A stretch of DNA of 64,000 bases from CAZEAP01 sp964510315 (GCA_964510315.1 CAZEAP010000002.1:62001-126000), one strand, 5' to 3'; shown: positions 1-8,685, counted from the first letter of the stretch. Notes: generated by a model from the letters alone, not told the origin. Program-made: numbers and translations.

Positions 1-1
1 G

Positions 2-1549
2 CAATTCCCGGACCCGGACGCCCGGAAGAGCGCAGCCATGCTGTTGACCCAGCACCCCGCCCCGCGGGACGTGCTGCTGATCGGGGGCGGCCTGGGCGGG
101 CTCTGCCAGAGCCTGTTGGACTCTGCCTTGCACCGGCTGGACTACGTGGAGCCCGACCCCCGGCTCCTCTCGCTCGTCTACAGCCACCTGCCGCGGGAGC
201 TGAAGGAGCCGCTGCGCGACCCTCGCTTTGCGGCGTGGCGCTGGGACGGGCGCAACTTCGTTCACAGCCTCCTCCGCGGGCCTGCTCCGCCGGGCAGACG
301 GCGGTTTCTGCCGCGGGGGCCCGGGGGGCGAGACCGCCCCGGCGGACGGTACGACCTGATCCTGCTGAACGTGGGCGATCCGGTCTCCGCGGCCGATAAC
401 CGGCTCTACACCGTTGAGTTCTACCGGGAAGTGGCCGCTGTGCTGCGGCCGGGTGGCGGGGCGGTGCTGTTTGGGATCACCGGCAGCGAGAATTACCTTG
501 CCACCGGCCCGGTGCTCAGCTATGCCGCCTCCCATTACGCGGCCCTGCGCCGGGTTTTCGGGAAGGTGGTGGTCTCCCCCGGCGATGAGTTGCGCTTCTC
601 GGTTGGCCGGCACGCCACGGCATCGCCCGAGGCGCTGGCCTCCCGGTTCGAGCAACAGGGGCTGAGCCCCGCGCCCCTGAAGCATTCGCTGAAGCTGGAG
701 CATTTCCCGCCGGAGCGGGTCCGGTGGGCGACGTCAGTTCTGAGGCAAAACAGCGCGGCCGCTCCCGTCAGCACCGATGCGCGGCCGGTGCTCTTCACGT
801 TGTTCCTGGCGGTGCAGAAGCATTACACCCGTGGAGCGCCGGCCCCGGGTGAGGCCCGCGACGTGTTCGCCCGGCTTCGCTCGGCCCGGTCCCTTTGGTT
901 CGCGGCGCCGGTGTTGCTTTTGCCTGCGGTGGTTGGAGTGTTCTCGATCTTCCGCGGCCGGGGGCGCTCCGTCCCGGTGGGTTGCGGGCTGACGGTGTTC
1001 ACAACCGGGGTGTTCGGGCTTTCGGCGGAGATGCTCATCGTCTATCGCTACCAGACCTCTTTTGGCTTTGTGTACCGGGACATCAGCATCATCGTCGGTC
1101 TGTTCATGCTGGGCCTGGCCCTTGGGGGGTGGCTGATGGGTCGAAAGGGAAAGGGAAGAGACCGGTCGGCCCTGCTGTGGGTGGAAGCGTTTCAGGCGGT
1201 GTACGTGCTGACGTTGCCGCTTCTTTGTGGACTGGTTTCTTCCTCCAGCGGGCTGTTCATGGCGCTTTCGCCTTTGGCCGGGTTTCTGACGGGGGCCGAG
1301 TTTCCGCTGGCGGCGCGCATCAGCCTGGAGGCGGGGGGAAGGGCGGAATCGGTGGCCGGCTTCTTCGACGCCGCGGACCACCTGGGGGCGCTGCTCGGCG
1401 GCGCCTGCACGGGTCTTCTGCTCGTGCCCGCCTGGGGTGTTTATCCGACCGGCGGACTGGTTGCGCTGCTGAAGTGCGCGGGGCTGGTGAGCCTGCTGAT
1501 CCTGTTCCTCCCGCGCCGAGCACTTCCATCTCCCCTCCGAGGAAAATGA
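2..1549 (+). CDS. Spermidine synthase-like membrane protein (5' end outside window)
   Basis: The reading frame is open from base 2, so the N-terminus lies upstream of the window; the first ATG, at 38, is internal. A class I methyltransferase-like fold is seen first: a glycine-rich SAM/dcSAM loop (IGGGLGG, about residue 27 of the fragment), an acidic strand end (YVEPDP), then LLNVGDP followed by a typical spermidine-synthase stretch (YTVEFYREVAAVLRPGG). About seven hydrophobic segments follow in the C-terminal 220 residues. This order (synthase domain, then membrane part) occurs in spermidine synthase-like proteins of planctomycete-type genomes. The aspartate expected just before xxDP in aminopropyltransferases appears as Asn (LLN), so true polyamine synthesis is uncertain. 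It is convergent with prfA. A paralogue with the opposite domain order lies at 23936-26917. Confidence 0.75.
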   Translation, partial: QFPDPDARKSAAMLLTQHPAPRDVLLIGGGLGGLCQSLLDSALHRLDYVEPDPRLLSLVYSHLPRELKEPLRDPRFAAWRWDGRNFVHSLLRGPAPPGRRRFLPRGPGGRDRPGGRYDLILLNVGDPVSAADNRLYTVEFYREVAAVLRPGGGAVLFGITGSENYLATGPVLSYAASHYAALRRVFGKVVVSPGDELRFSVGRHATASPEALASRFEQQGLSPAPLKHSLKLEHFPPERVRWATSVLRQNSAAAPVSTDARPVLFTLFLAVQKHYTRGAPAPGEARDVFARLRSARSLWFAAPVLLLPAVVGVFSIFRGRGRSVPVGCGLTVFTTGVFGLSAEMLIVYRYQTSFGFVYRDISIIVGLFMLGLALGGWLMGRKGKGRDRSALLWVEAFQAVYVLTLPLLCGLVSSSSGLFMALSPLAGFLTGAEFPLAARISLEAGGRAESVAGFFDAADHLGALLGGACTGLLLVPAWGVYPTGGLVALLKCAGLVSLLILFLPRRALPSPLRGK

Positions 1550-1590
1550 CAGTTCACGAGCGGGATCGGCCGGTGGCCACGAATCAGGGG

Positions 1591-2703
1591 TTACTGCTGC
1601 TTGACGAAAGCCTTCAGGCGTTCCTGCCGGTCGTGCTGCGCCAGCGCCTCGAACAGCCGGTCGCAGTCGCCCATCAGGAAATCCTCCACTCCATATACGT
1701 CGACGCCCACTCGATGATCCGTAATGCGGTCCTGGGGGAAGTTGTAGGTCCGGATCCTCTCATTTCGGTCGCCGGAGCCAATCTGTGACCGGCGGATGGC
1801 GTCGAGTTCCTCCTGCTGTTCGCTCTGGTATTTCTCATACAGGCGCGCGCGCAGTATCTTCATCGCCTTTGTGCGGTTGGCGCTTTGGGACTTCTCGTCC
1901 TGGCAGCGGACGCTGATCCCTGTGGGCTCGTGGACGATGCGCACGCAGGAGCTGGTCTTGTTGACGTGCTGGCCGCCGGGGCCGCTGGAGCGCATGAAAG
2001 AGATGTCCAACTCGTCCGGGTCGATCTCCACCTCTACCTCCGCGACCTCCGGCAGAACGGCCACGGTGGCCAGGCTGGTGTGGATGCGGCCCTGGGACTC
2101 CGTCTCCGGCACCCTCTGGACCCGATGGCCCCCACTCTCGTACTGAAGGTTTTGCCAGGCTCCCTGCCCGCTGAGCGAGAAGATCACTTCCCGCATCCCG
2201 CCCAGGTCCGTCCGGCTCATGCTCATCAGCTCCACCTCCCATCCCTGCTTCTCGGCGTAGCGGGTGTACATCCGGAACAGCTCTGCCGCGAAGAGCGCGG
2301 CTTCGTCCCCGCCGGTGCCGGGACGGATTTCCATAATCACGTTACGGTCGGATCGGGCCTCTTCGGACAGCAGCAGTTCGACGAACTCCTCAAGAAGTTC
2401 CTCCTCGCGACGGTCGGCCGCCTGGATTTCCTCTTCGGCGAGTTGGCACAGTTCGGCATCGTCGGGTTCCTCGTCCAGGATTTGCTCGGCTTCCTTTCTT
2501 TGTTTCCGAGCGGCCCGCACCTCCGCGGATATTTGTGCCGGGCGGGTGAGCCGACTGTGCTCGCGGGCCAGTTCGGCCAGGCGGGTTGGGTCCCCCGTTA
2601 CCTCCGGCTGGGCGAGCAGCCCTTCCACCTCCTCCCGCCGCTGGGCCATCTTCTCCAGACGGGCAAGGAGTCCCTCTTTCAGTTTGCCGTCGTTCAGGTT
2701 CAT
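1591..2703 (-). CDS. prfA: Peptide chain release factor 1
   Basis: This cytosolic factor terminates translation at UAA and UAG. The 370-residue length is normal. The stop-codon recognition tripeptide of RF1 type (PET, 199-201, in RVPETESQGRIHTS) and the catalytic GGQ loop (243-245, in SSGPGGQHVN) are both present. The PxT tripeptide rather than SPF separates it from RF2. It lies downstream of rpmE on the same strand, a common bacterial pairing, but an intrinsic terminator stands between them, so prfA may depend on read-through or its own promoter. The start ATG at 2703 begins MNLNDG. Confidence 0.97.
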   Translation of the reverse strand: MNLNDGKLKEGLLARLEKMAQRREEVEGLLAQPEVTGDPTRLAELAREHSRLTRPAQISAEVRAARKQRKEAEQILDEEPDDAELCQLAEEEIQAADRREEELLEEFVELLLSEEARSDRNVIMEIRPGTGGDEAALFAAELFRMYTRYAEKQGWEVELMSMSRTDLGGMREVIFSLSGQGAWQNLQYESGGHRVQRVPETESQGRIHTSLATVAVLPEVAEVEVEIDPDELDISFMRSSGPGGQHVNKTSSCVRIVHEPTGISVRCQDEKSQSANRTKAMKILRARLYEKYQSEQQEELDAIRRSQIGSGDRNERIRTYNFPQDRITDHRVGVDVYGVEDFLMGDCDRLFEALAQHDRQERLKAFVKQQ

Positions 2704-2820
2704 GGTGTCTGTGGTCTTTGATGAAGCTCTGTTCCGTTCAGCCCGCGCAAGGGAGGGGACGCTGCGCCGGAGCGGGTCCGCCTCGGCCTGTCAGGCCGCC
2801 GCAGGGCGTTTCAGGTACAC

Positions 2821-2851
2821 AAAAAGCCCCTCCACGCGCGTTCGGAGGGGC
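2821..2851 (-). terminator. Intrinsic terminator between rpmE and prfA
   Basis: Read on the minus strand, an 8-bp perfect stem (GCCCCTCC / GGAGGGGC) with a 10-nt loop is followed by TTTTT. It starts 12 bases after the rpmE stop, so it should end or attenuate the rpmE transcript before prfA. Confidence 0.8.
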
Positions 2852-2863
2852 CACAGATCGTAC

Positions 2864-3112
2864 CTATGCTTCTTCCTTCTTCTCCCCGGCGATTCGGGCT
2901 TTGCGCTCTTCGATGTGTTTGCCCCAGCGTTTCTGGAACTTCTCGACGCGCCCGGCGCTGTCCACCAGTTTCTGCTTCCCGGTGTAGAACGGGTGGCATT
3001 TGGAGCAGACTTCAATGCGTATGGCGGGAACCGTGGCGCGGGTCACGAAGCTTTCGCCGCAGCCGCAGACCACCTCGCACTCCATGTAGTCGGGATGGGT
3101 CTCTTGTTTCAT
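2864..3112 (-). CDS. rpmE: 50S ribosomal protein L31
   Basis: An 82-residue protein of the large ribosomal subunit. The zinc-binding cysteines of the C+ form are present (CGC at 16-18, CSKC at 36-39), along with the family motif HPFYTGKQK. A charged tail (KHIEERKARIAGEKKEEA) extends the C-terminus slightly beyond the usual 65-75 residues. It is transcribed from a promoter at 3148-3175 and followed by an intrinsic terminator, then prfA. Confidence 0.95.
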   Translation of the reverse strand: MKQETHPDYMECEVVCGCGESFVTRATVPAIRIEVCSKCHPFYTGKQKLVDSAGRVEKFQKRWGKHIEERKARIAGEKKEEA

Positions 3113-3147
3113 GGCTTTCTCTCGGTTCGGCCCTCGCGTACCACCTT

Positions 3148-3175
3148 ATTATACACGATGGCGGAGAAGAATCAA
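3148..3175 (-). promoter_or_regulatory. Predicted sigma70-type promoter of rpmE
   Basis: On the minus strand, TTGATT (3170-3175) and a perfect TATAAT (3148-3153) are separated by 16 bp and lie about 36 bases upstream of the rpmE start. Nothing else gene-like was seen in the 373-base gap 3113-3485 apart from the dispersed repeat at 3361-3419. Confidence 0.6.
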
Positions 3176-3360
3176 TTGAGCCGGCGCCCAGGTCATCTCC
3201 CGTTTTTCCAAAGCCCGCCAGAGAGAGGGCGGCGCTGGAAGTTCATGTGCCGTGGCCTGCATTCGCCGCACGGCGCAACAAGAATGCCCGCGCCACAATG
3301 CCCTCCTCTGGCCTGAACGTGCCCACGCGGGGGGCGTCTTGTGCGCACAAAATTTCATGC

Positions 3361-3419
3361 TCCGTGGTTGTTCTTGCGCTTTGTCTTTACTCTGCGCCCC
3401 TCTGCGTGCTCCGCGGTTT
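3361..3419 (+). repeat. Dispersed CTCTGCGTN-type repeat, copy 1
   Basis: This stretch closely matches 14409-14466. Both begin TCCGTGGTT and end CTCTGCGTnCTCnGCGGTT, with CTTTACTCTGCG in the middle, giving a nonamer-like rhythm. It lies in the gap upstream of the Fur-family gene. It is non-coding and belongs to the same repeat style as 52021-52530. Confidence 0.7.
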
Positions 3420-3485
3420 GCACTGCCGCGCCCTTTGCGTTCCCGCCCTGCCGGTAGGTTGAATACCCCGCCCGGAAAGCCGAGA

Positions 3486-3941
3486 ATGCGATGTATGGCG
3501 GATCGGGAAACATATCGGCGGGTTCTCCGGGAGCGAGGTCTCCAGGTGACCGAGTCTCGGCTGGCCATGATGGCCACTCTCCACCGGGCCGACTCGGCGA
3601 TCAGCCCGAGCCGCCTCCTTCAGATGGTTCGGAAGGATCGCCCCATGCACAAGACCACCGTGTATCGCAACCTGGGCGCGTTCCAGGAGGCTGGACTGGT
3701 GCGCAAGCTCCCCAGCGACGGGCGCCCCTGCGTTTACGAGCTGACCTGTCCCCACAGCCTGCCGGTCCATCCTCACTTTAGCTGCCGCTCCTGCGGGGAG
3801 GTCATCTGCCTGGAGCCGGTGGACCTCGCCTCGCTTTGGGGCCCGATGGCCCGCAAACGGGGACTGCTGCTGGAGAGGACGCAGATCACGCTGAGCGGCC
3901 TGTGCTCCGAATGCAGAGACCGCGGAGAAGAGGGAAGCTGA
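3486..3941 (+). CDS. Fur-family transcriptional regulator
   Basis: A 151-residue metal- or peroxide-responsive DNA-binding repressor. The winged helix is recognisable at about 54-75 (HKTTVYRNLGAFQEAGLVRKL). Two structural zinc CxxC pairs follow (CRSC at 100-103, CSEC at 140-143), with HPHFSC between as in Fur/PerR/Zur proteins. The start at 3486 has GGAAAG six bases upstream; an in-frame ATG at 3495 is the alternative. The sequence does not settle whether it is Fur, PerR or Zur, and no regulated operator was identified. It is convergent with cstA, 16 bases away. Confidence 0.88.
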   Translation: MRCMADRETYRRVLRERGLQVTESRLAMMATLHRADSAISPSRLLQMVRKDRPMHKTTVYRNLGAFQEAGLVRKLPSDGRPCVYELTCPHSLPVHPHFSCRSCGEVICLEPVDLASLWGPMARKRGLLLERTQITLSGLCSECRDRGEEGS

Positions 3942-3957
3942 GACTCCGGCGTTCGCT

Positions 3958-5742
3958 TCAGCTTGAGGGGCCGGACGCGGGCTCTTCCTCGGCGGCGGCC
4001 TCCGCAACCGGTTCGCCCCGTGCCCATCCGAAGAAGACACCGACGGCCTCGACGGTCATCCAGATGGCCAGGGCCTGGATGAGGACGTTGACCACGGCCA
4101 GGTGCCATTTCTCGGGGTCGAGTAGGAAGTTCACCTCGTTGATGATGACGGCGTGCTGAGTCATGACCAGCATGAAAACCATGGGCAGGGCGGTTACGAG
4201 CCAGCCGAACCGCAGCTTGTGCTTCAGGTAAACGGTCAAAACCAGGAGCGCCAGCGCCGCCAGCAACTGGTTGACCGCCCCGAACATGGGCCACAGCACC
4301 AGGGCGCCCTTCCCGCTGGCCCCGGTGCCGAAGGCGAGCGCCGCGGCCGTGATCACCACGAACGCCGTTGCCACGTAGCGGTTGGTCAGGGGCTTGACAT
4401 GATAGTCTTGCCCGAGTTCGTTCAGTACGTATCGTTGAATCCGGGTGGCGCTGTCCATGGTGGTTCCCGCGAAGGAGGCCACGAACACGCCCATGATGAT
4501 GACCCCGAGGGAGAAGGGCACGCCGAAGCTGCTCATCATGTTGGCCGCGCCGGTCACGAAGGCGTCCAGCTTCGAACCCAGCCCCTGGGCGGCGGTCCAG
4601 GAGCTGTAGTGGCTGAGCCACGCCTGTTTGCCCTGAAGCACTTTCGCGGCCGCCCCTTCGGCGCCCGCCGCCTCGTAATGTATCCCGATGCCGGCCGCGA
4701 CGGCGACGATGACCAGCACGGCGAGGGCCCCCTCCATCATCATCGAGCCGTATCCCACGAAGAGGGCGTCGTCTTCGGTCGCCACCTGTTTGGGCGTGGT
4801 TCCGCTGGCGACCAGGCTGTGAAACCCGCTGATGGCGCCGCAGGCGACGGTTATGAAAAGGAACGGCCACAGGGGAGGCGCTCCGGACGGGTGGAGGTTG
4901 ACCGCCGGGGCCACGATGCGAAGCTCTCCGAAACCGGTCGCCGCGAACGCGCCCAGCAGAAGCAGCCCCATCGCCACGAATAACTGCCAGGAGTTGATGT
5001 AGTCCCTTGGCTGCAGCAATGTCGTGACCGGCAGGATGGAAGCGAAGAAGACGTAGGTCAGCAGGATGATCACCCAGACGCCGATGGCCGGCAGCGGGCC
5101 GATCGCGGGCATCCCGATGGGAAGCCAGTGCCCGGCCACCACCGTGAGGTACATCGCCCCGACGGCGACCAGCGTGGCCGGCACGACGGGCAGCTTCCGC
5201 TTGTAGATCGCGTAGCCGAGTCCTATGGCTATCGGCACCTCCATCCAGATGGGAAAGACGCTCTGGGGATACTTGGTGAAAAGAACGCCGATCACCAGCC
5301 CGAACACCGCGATGACGATCCACAGCTCGAAAAACACGATCAGGAAGAAAATCGTCCGCACCCGTTTGTTGATATACTTGCCGGCCACCTCCGAGAGGGA
5401 GCGGCCCTGGTTGCGGAGACTCATCACCAGCGCGCCGAAATCGTGGACGGCGCCCATGAAGATCGAGCCGAAGAAGACCCAGATCAGGGCGGGCACCCAC
5501 CCCCAGATTATCCCGATGGCGGGCCCCACTATCGGCCCGGTGCCGGCGATAGAGGTGTAGTGGTGGCCGAAGATAATGCCCTTGCGGGTGGGCACGTAGT
5601 CCACCCCGTCGTTCAACTCCCGGGAGGGGACCGGCCGGTCGCCGTCCAGTTTGAATATCCGCCGGGCCAGGAACTTCCCGTAAAGATGGTAGGCAACCAG
5701 GAAGCCGATCAGGGGGACGACCGCCAGCAGGAGAGCGTCCAT
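3958..5742 (-). CDS. cstA: Carbon starvation protein CstA family transporter
   Basis: An integral inner-membrane transporter of 594 residues with many hydrophobic segments. Hallmarks of the family are the N-terminal DGVDYVPTRKGIIFGHHY, the AGTGPIVGPAIG stretch, AVHDFGALVMSLRNQG and the later GTTMDSATRIQRYVLNELG. CstA proteins import pyruvate or peptides, and members are induced on carbon starvation. The C-terminal tail is short and acidic (EPVAEAAAEEEPASGPSS). On its upstream side, TTGACG (5816-5821) and TAAACT (5791-5796) could form a promoter, but the 19-bp spacing is long. No ybdD-like partner gene is adjacent. Confidence 0.93.
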   Translation of the reverse strand: MDALLLAVVPLIGFLVAYHLYGKFLARRIFKLDGDRPVPSRELNDGVDYVPTRKGIIFGHHYTSIAGTGPIVGPAIGIIWGWVPALIWVFFGSIFMGAVHDFGALVMSLRNQGRSLSEVAGKYINKRVRTIFFLIVFFELWIVIAVFGLVIGVLFTKYPQSVFPIWMEVPIAIGLGYAIYKRKLPVVPATLVAVGAMYLTVVAGHWLPIGMPAIGPLPAIGVWVIILLTYVFFASILPVTTLLQPRDYINSWQLFVAMGLLLLGAFAATGFGELRIVAPAVNLHPSGAPPLWPFLFITVACGAISGFHSLVASGTTPKQVATEDDALFVGYGSMMMEGALAVLVIVAVAAGIGIHYEAAGAEGAAAKVLQGKQAWLSHYSSWTAAQGLGSKLDAFVTGAANMMSSFGVPFSLGVIIMGVFVASFAGTTMDSATRIQRYVLNELGQDYHVKPLTNRYVATAFVVITAAALAFGTGASGKGALVLWPMFGAVNQLLAALALLVLTVYLKHKLRFGWLVTALPMVFMLVMTQHAVIINEVNFLLDPEKWHLAVVNVLIQALAIWMTVEAVGVFFGWARGEPVAEAAAEEEPASGPSS

Positions 5743-6053
5743 TGCGGAACCCCTTTCTGGACTGGAGACCGCGGAACCGCAAAGCCACGCAGTTTACCGC
5801 ACCCCACCGGGGTTACGTCAAGCTTTGTGGACGCTCCGCCCGGGACCGGGCGTTGTTGCGGAGGCGAGTGGAAGGAGTATAATGCCTCGCTCTCCGGGTT
5901 TCTGCCGTCTCAGAGCCCGAGGGCAGGCGGCGTGAACGTTGTTCACCTCGTCCCCAACGCGCTTCGCAAGGATAGTTTTGGTGCCCCCGGTTACGACGCG
6001 GCGGCCGCCGTGCCCGGTGGAACCGGAACGTCCTCGCCCGAAGGAGGGAAGAC
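5743..6053. other. Intergenic region between cstA and the 57-aa membrane protein gene
   Basis: This 311-base divergent gap carries the upstream region of cstA (minus) and, on the plus strand, a perfect TATAAT at 5878-5883 preceded at 16 bp by TTGCGG. That is a possible but weak promoter for the small gene at 6054. A 44-codon frame (GTG 5932 to TAA 6066) overlaps the start of that gene and is not recognisable. Confidence 0.4.
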
Positions 6054-6227
6054 GTGCTGGTCATAAATCCCGCCGAACTGCCGGATACGCCGACTTTCGG
6101 GGAGCAGCACGGCGTGCTGCGGGTGATCATAATGTGCGTTTTCTACGCCGTGTTCCTGGCCGGGCTGGTGATATACCTGCGGTGGAAGCTGCCCGGCAAG
6201 GGAGAGGACGGGGACGAAGACCACTGA
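6054..6227 (+). CDS. Small single-pass membrane protein (57 aa), unknown function
   Basis: The GTG start is preceded by a strong Shine-Dalgarno (AAGGAGGGAA, 6041-6050) at good spacing, the main evidence for coding. The product has a polar N-terminus (VINPAELPDTPTFGEQHG), one hydrophobic helix (about residues 24-43, with FYAVFLAGLVIYL) and a short charged tail (KGEDGDEDH). It resembles small inner-membrane subunits in shape, but I do not recognise a family. It sits between cstA (divergent) and the HtrA-like protease (convergent, 69 bases away). Confidence 0.6.
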   Translation: MLVINPAELPDTPTFGEQHGVLRVIIMCVFYAVFLAGLVIYLRWKLPGKGEDGDEDH

Positions 6228-6296
6228 ACCGCGGCGGCACGAATGGGAGGCAACCGAGCCTTCCCCGTCCGGGGTCGTCCGTCGCTTCGGGGGCCG

Positions 6297-7763
6297 TTAT
6301 TTGCGGATCACCACGTAGATGCTGCGCTGCCTGTCGGCGTCATAGAAGCGGAGAAGGGCCCTGCCTCTCTCCCCCGACTCTTTGACCAGGCCTTGGTATT
6401 CCTCCACGGAGTCCACCCTCTGCCGGTTGACGCTGAGGATTACGTCACCGGGGGAGACGTAGCGCGCAGCCGGGCTGTCTTTCTTCACCTCGGTGACCAG
6501 CACGCCGACCGCTCTTCGCAGTCCCATGTCTCGGGCTTCCTCTTCGGAGAGGGGTTCGACTCGGACACCGAGCCAGTCGGCGGGAGTGGTGGTTCCTTCA
6601 AGCTTGCCCAGTTCCACCGTAGCGGTTATTTCCTCTCCGTCCCGCCAGATTTTCAGCTTCACCGTTCTGCCCGGATCGGTGCCGGCGACGAGTTGGCGGA
6701 GTTGCGCCTGGCTGGTGACTGCTTTGCCGTTGAAGTGAGTGACGATGTCGCCGTGTTTCAGGCCGGCCTTCTCGGCGGGGGAGTCTTCGGTTACCTCCTC
6801 GATCAACACCCCATCGGTGCCCTCAAAGCCGAACGCCTCGGCCATCTCGGGGGTCAGGTTGCCGATCCAGACTCCCAGCCACCCCCGCTCGACATCTTGC
6901 CCGGCGATCAACTCGTCGCGGATGGCCTTGAACATGTTGGCCGGCACCGCGAATCCGATCCCCAGGTTCCCCCCCGCGCGGCTCACGATGAAGGTATTGA
7001 TACCGATCACCTCGCCCTGCAGGTTGATCAGTGGTCCGCCGCTGTTGCCGGGATTGATGGCGGCGTCGGTCTGGATCCAGTTCTCGTATTCCGTCATGCC
7101 CAGTCCCACGCGGCCGGTGGCGCTGATGATCCCGGTGCTGACGGTGTGGGGGAGCCGGAACGGGCTGCCCACGGCCAGCACCCACTGTCCCTGTCGCAGG
7201 TTTTCCGAATCTCCCATGGTGACGGTGGGGAGGTCTTTGTCGGCGTCGATCTTGATGATCGCAAGGTCGGTCTTCTCGTCGGTTCCCACGATCTCCGCTT
7301 CGTGCACGGAATCGTCGGCGAGGGCGACCTTCAGTTCCTCGGCGTCGGCCACGACGTGGTAGTTCGTCAGGATGTGCCCTTCCTTGTCGACGATCATCCC
7401 GGAGCCGAGCCCCTGCTGTTTGTACTCCCGCTGCCGCGGCGAACGCCGCTGGAAGAACGGGCTGTCGAAAAACGGGGAGCGAAAGAACTCCTCAAAGGGG
7501 TCGCGGACCTTGACGCGGACCACCCTTTCGCTCTGGATGCTCACGACGGCCGGTGTCACCGTAGAGGCCGCCTTGGCGAAGAGCTTCGAGAGGTTGTCGG
7601 CGAACTGTCGGAGTTCCTCCAGCTCCTCGGTCTCGGCCGGGGTCCGGCTCTGTTGTTCGGCTGCGGCGGGCTGAGGCGTCGGGGTGCTCAGGATACCGCT
7701 GAAGACCAGCGCCATCCCCACACAAAACACCAACATCAGCACCAACGAAACCTTTCTGCGCAT
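6297..7763 (-). CDS. HtrA/Deg-family periplasmic serine protease with two PDZ domains
   Basis: A 488-residue envelope quality-control protease and chaperone. An N-terminal hydrophobic segment (about 5-24) acts as a signal peptide or anchor. The trypsin-like domain carries His136 (TNYHVV), Asp166 (KTDLAII) and Ser241 (GNSGGP). Two PDZ domains follow at about 270-370 (GWLGVWIGNLTPEMAEAFG) and 395-480 (DWLGVRVEPLSEEEA). The order protease-PDZ-PDZ is that of DegP/DegQ (Do family). A phenylalanine-rich stretch (FEEFFRSPFFDSPFFQRR, about 90-107) corresponds to the variable LA loop. No clear promoter was found upstream. Confidence 0.95.
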   Translation of the reverse strand: MRRKVSLVLMLVFCVGMALVFSGILSTPTPQPAAAEQQSRTPAETEELEELRQFADNLSKLFAKAASTVTPAVVSIQSERVVRVKVRDPFEEFFRSPFFDSPFFQRRSPRQREYKQQGLGSGMIVDKEGHILTNYHVVADAEELKVALADDSVHEAEIVGTDEKTDLAIIKIDADKDLPTVTMGDSENLRQGQWVLAVGSPFRLPHTVSTGIISATGRVGLGMTEYENWIQTDAAINPGNSGGPLINLQGEVIGINTFIVSRAGGNLGIGFAVPANMFKAIRDELIAGQDVERGWLGVWIGNLTPEMAEAFGFEGTDGVLIEEVTEDSPAEKAGLKHGDIVTHFNGKAVTSQAQLRQLVAGTDPGRTVKLKIWRDGEEITATVELGKLEGTTTPADWLGVRVEPLSEEEARDMGLRRAVGVLVTEVKKDSPAARYVSPGDVILSVNRQRVDSVEEYQGLVKESGERGRALLRFYDADRQRSIYVVIRK

Positions 7764-8055
7764 GGTCGTTCTCCTCCTTCCGGCGTGGACACAGTGGGCG
7801 GACCGAACGCGGCGGTCCCTATCTATAGTCAGTAGCTCGACGGGGCCGAATTGTTCACCCCCCTGGCCCTGATCTTGATTCTACCCCGCCATCGGTCCCC
7901 TGTAAAGAGCCCGCACCGCGCCGGGCCATGCTGGCCGTATGTGTTTAACGCCGAGGCCTCACGATCGTGACAGGTTTGCGGGGCAATCGCCGTTCGCATG
8001 CGCTGAATTCGTGTCCACGGGGGCCGCCGGGCTCTGGAAGAGCCCGACATGTCAG

Positions 8056-8268
8056 CCCAGGGCGCAGCCCTGGGAGAAATCGGCAATAAACCAACGAGCC
8101 CTGGAAGGGCGTGACATATTCGTTCAGGTTGACAGACATCTCGCCATGTACCGGACGAGGCCCGGCTGCCCCGCGTATGTCTCGCCCCTACAGGGCTCAA
8201 CCATTTTGGAGGCACACCCGGGTCCCCAGGGCTGCGCCCTGGGCTGGTATGTAACGCCCCTGCGGGGC
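8056..8268. repeat. Palindromic repeat cluster with two opposite copies
   Basis: CCCAGGGCGCAGCCCTGGG at 8056-8074 is the exact reverse complement of CCCAGGGCTGCGCCCTGGG at 8225-8243. Each is a perfect 8-bp inverted repeat with a 3-nt loop. A further GCCCC/GGGGC palindrome lies at 8256-8268. The arrangement resembles non-coding repeat mosaics common in environmental planctomycete-type genomes. Confidence 0.65.
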
Positions 8269-8453
8269 TTCGCGGGGTGATATACCGGGTTGCAGGGCAA
8301 TCGTCCCGGTGCGTGCGCAGTTCAGGCCCCCAAACGAAAAACCCGGTGACCAACGTCATCTGTGTCGCTCTGGACGCCAAACACGTACAAAGCCCCGGCC
8401 TCCATTACATGGCCCCTGCGGGGCCAGCCAGGTTCCGGGCGATAGGCTGGCAG

Positions 8454-8539
8454 GCATTTGAGAGCGCGTTGGTTGCGGACCTCACGGACGTCACGAGCGC
8501 AACGGAACGATTTCGCTCCGACAGCGCTCTAAACGCATG
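8454..8539. repeat. Imperfect terminal-inverted-repeat element, about 85 bp
   Basis: The left arm GCATTTGAGAGCGC (8454-8467) pairs with the right arm, whose reverse complement contains GCGTTTAGAGCGC (right end near 8524-8536). No coding capacity is seen inside. Its size and ends suggest a small REP- or MITE-like element, without proof of mobility. Confidence 0.4.
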
Positions 8540-8623
8540 CTCCTGGCCCGGCTCGAAGCGGCCCCTCTGCGGGTGCCGGAAAGAGGCCGCCAAAACTGCG
8601 GATGAGTTAGCGCACCGCGCTGT

Positions 8624-8650
8624 TGATTGCCGGCCGGAGCGGGCTATACT
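8624..8650 (+). promoter_or_regulatory. Possible promoter of the M42 peptidase gene
   Basis: TTGATT (8624-8629) and TATACT (8645-8650) lie 36 bases upstream of the start codon. The spacing of 15 bp is below optimum, so confidence is moderate. Confidence 0.45.
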
Positions 8651-8685
8651 GGGGGTTCTCTTCGGCCTATGGCGAAAGGAAAGAC

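Larger units (their letters stand above)
7764..8685. other. Long extragenic block rich in palindromes and repeats
   Basis: 922 bases lie between the HtrA-type gene and the M42 peptidase gene. Frames here are short, lack ribosome binding sites and show no family motif. The block holds oppositely oriented CCCAGGGC palindromes (8056-8243), several GCCCCTGCGGGGC palindromes (8256-8268, 8411-8425), an imperfect inverted-repeat element (8454-8539) and a predicted promoter (8624-8650). Confidence 0.6.

Noticed and set aside
895..1788. Plus-strand frame of 297 codons overlapping the 3' half of the first gene
   Set aside because: Gly/Arg-rich shadow of the spermidine-synthase-like reading frame that runs into antisense prfA.
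3773..5788. Minus-strand frame of 671 codons overlapping cstA in another frame
   Set aside because: Same-strand shift of the clear CstA reading frame; its composition (Arg/Gly-rich) is artefactual.
5932..6066. 44-codon GTG frame overlapping the start of the small membrane protein
   Set aside because: No good ribosome site or motif; the downstream GTG has the strong site.
7764..8685. Insertion sequence remnant
   Set aside because: Palindromes and an inverted-repeat element are seen, but no transposase fragment could be identified.
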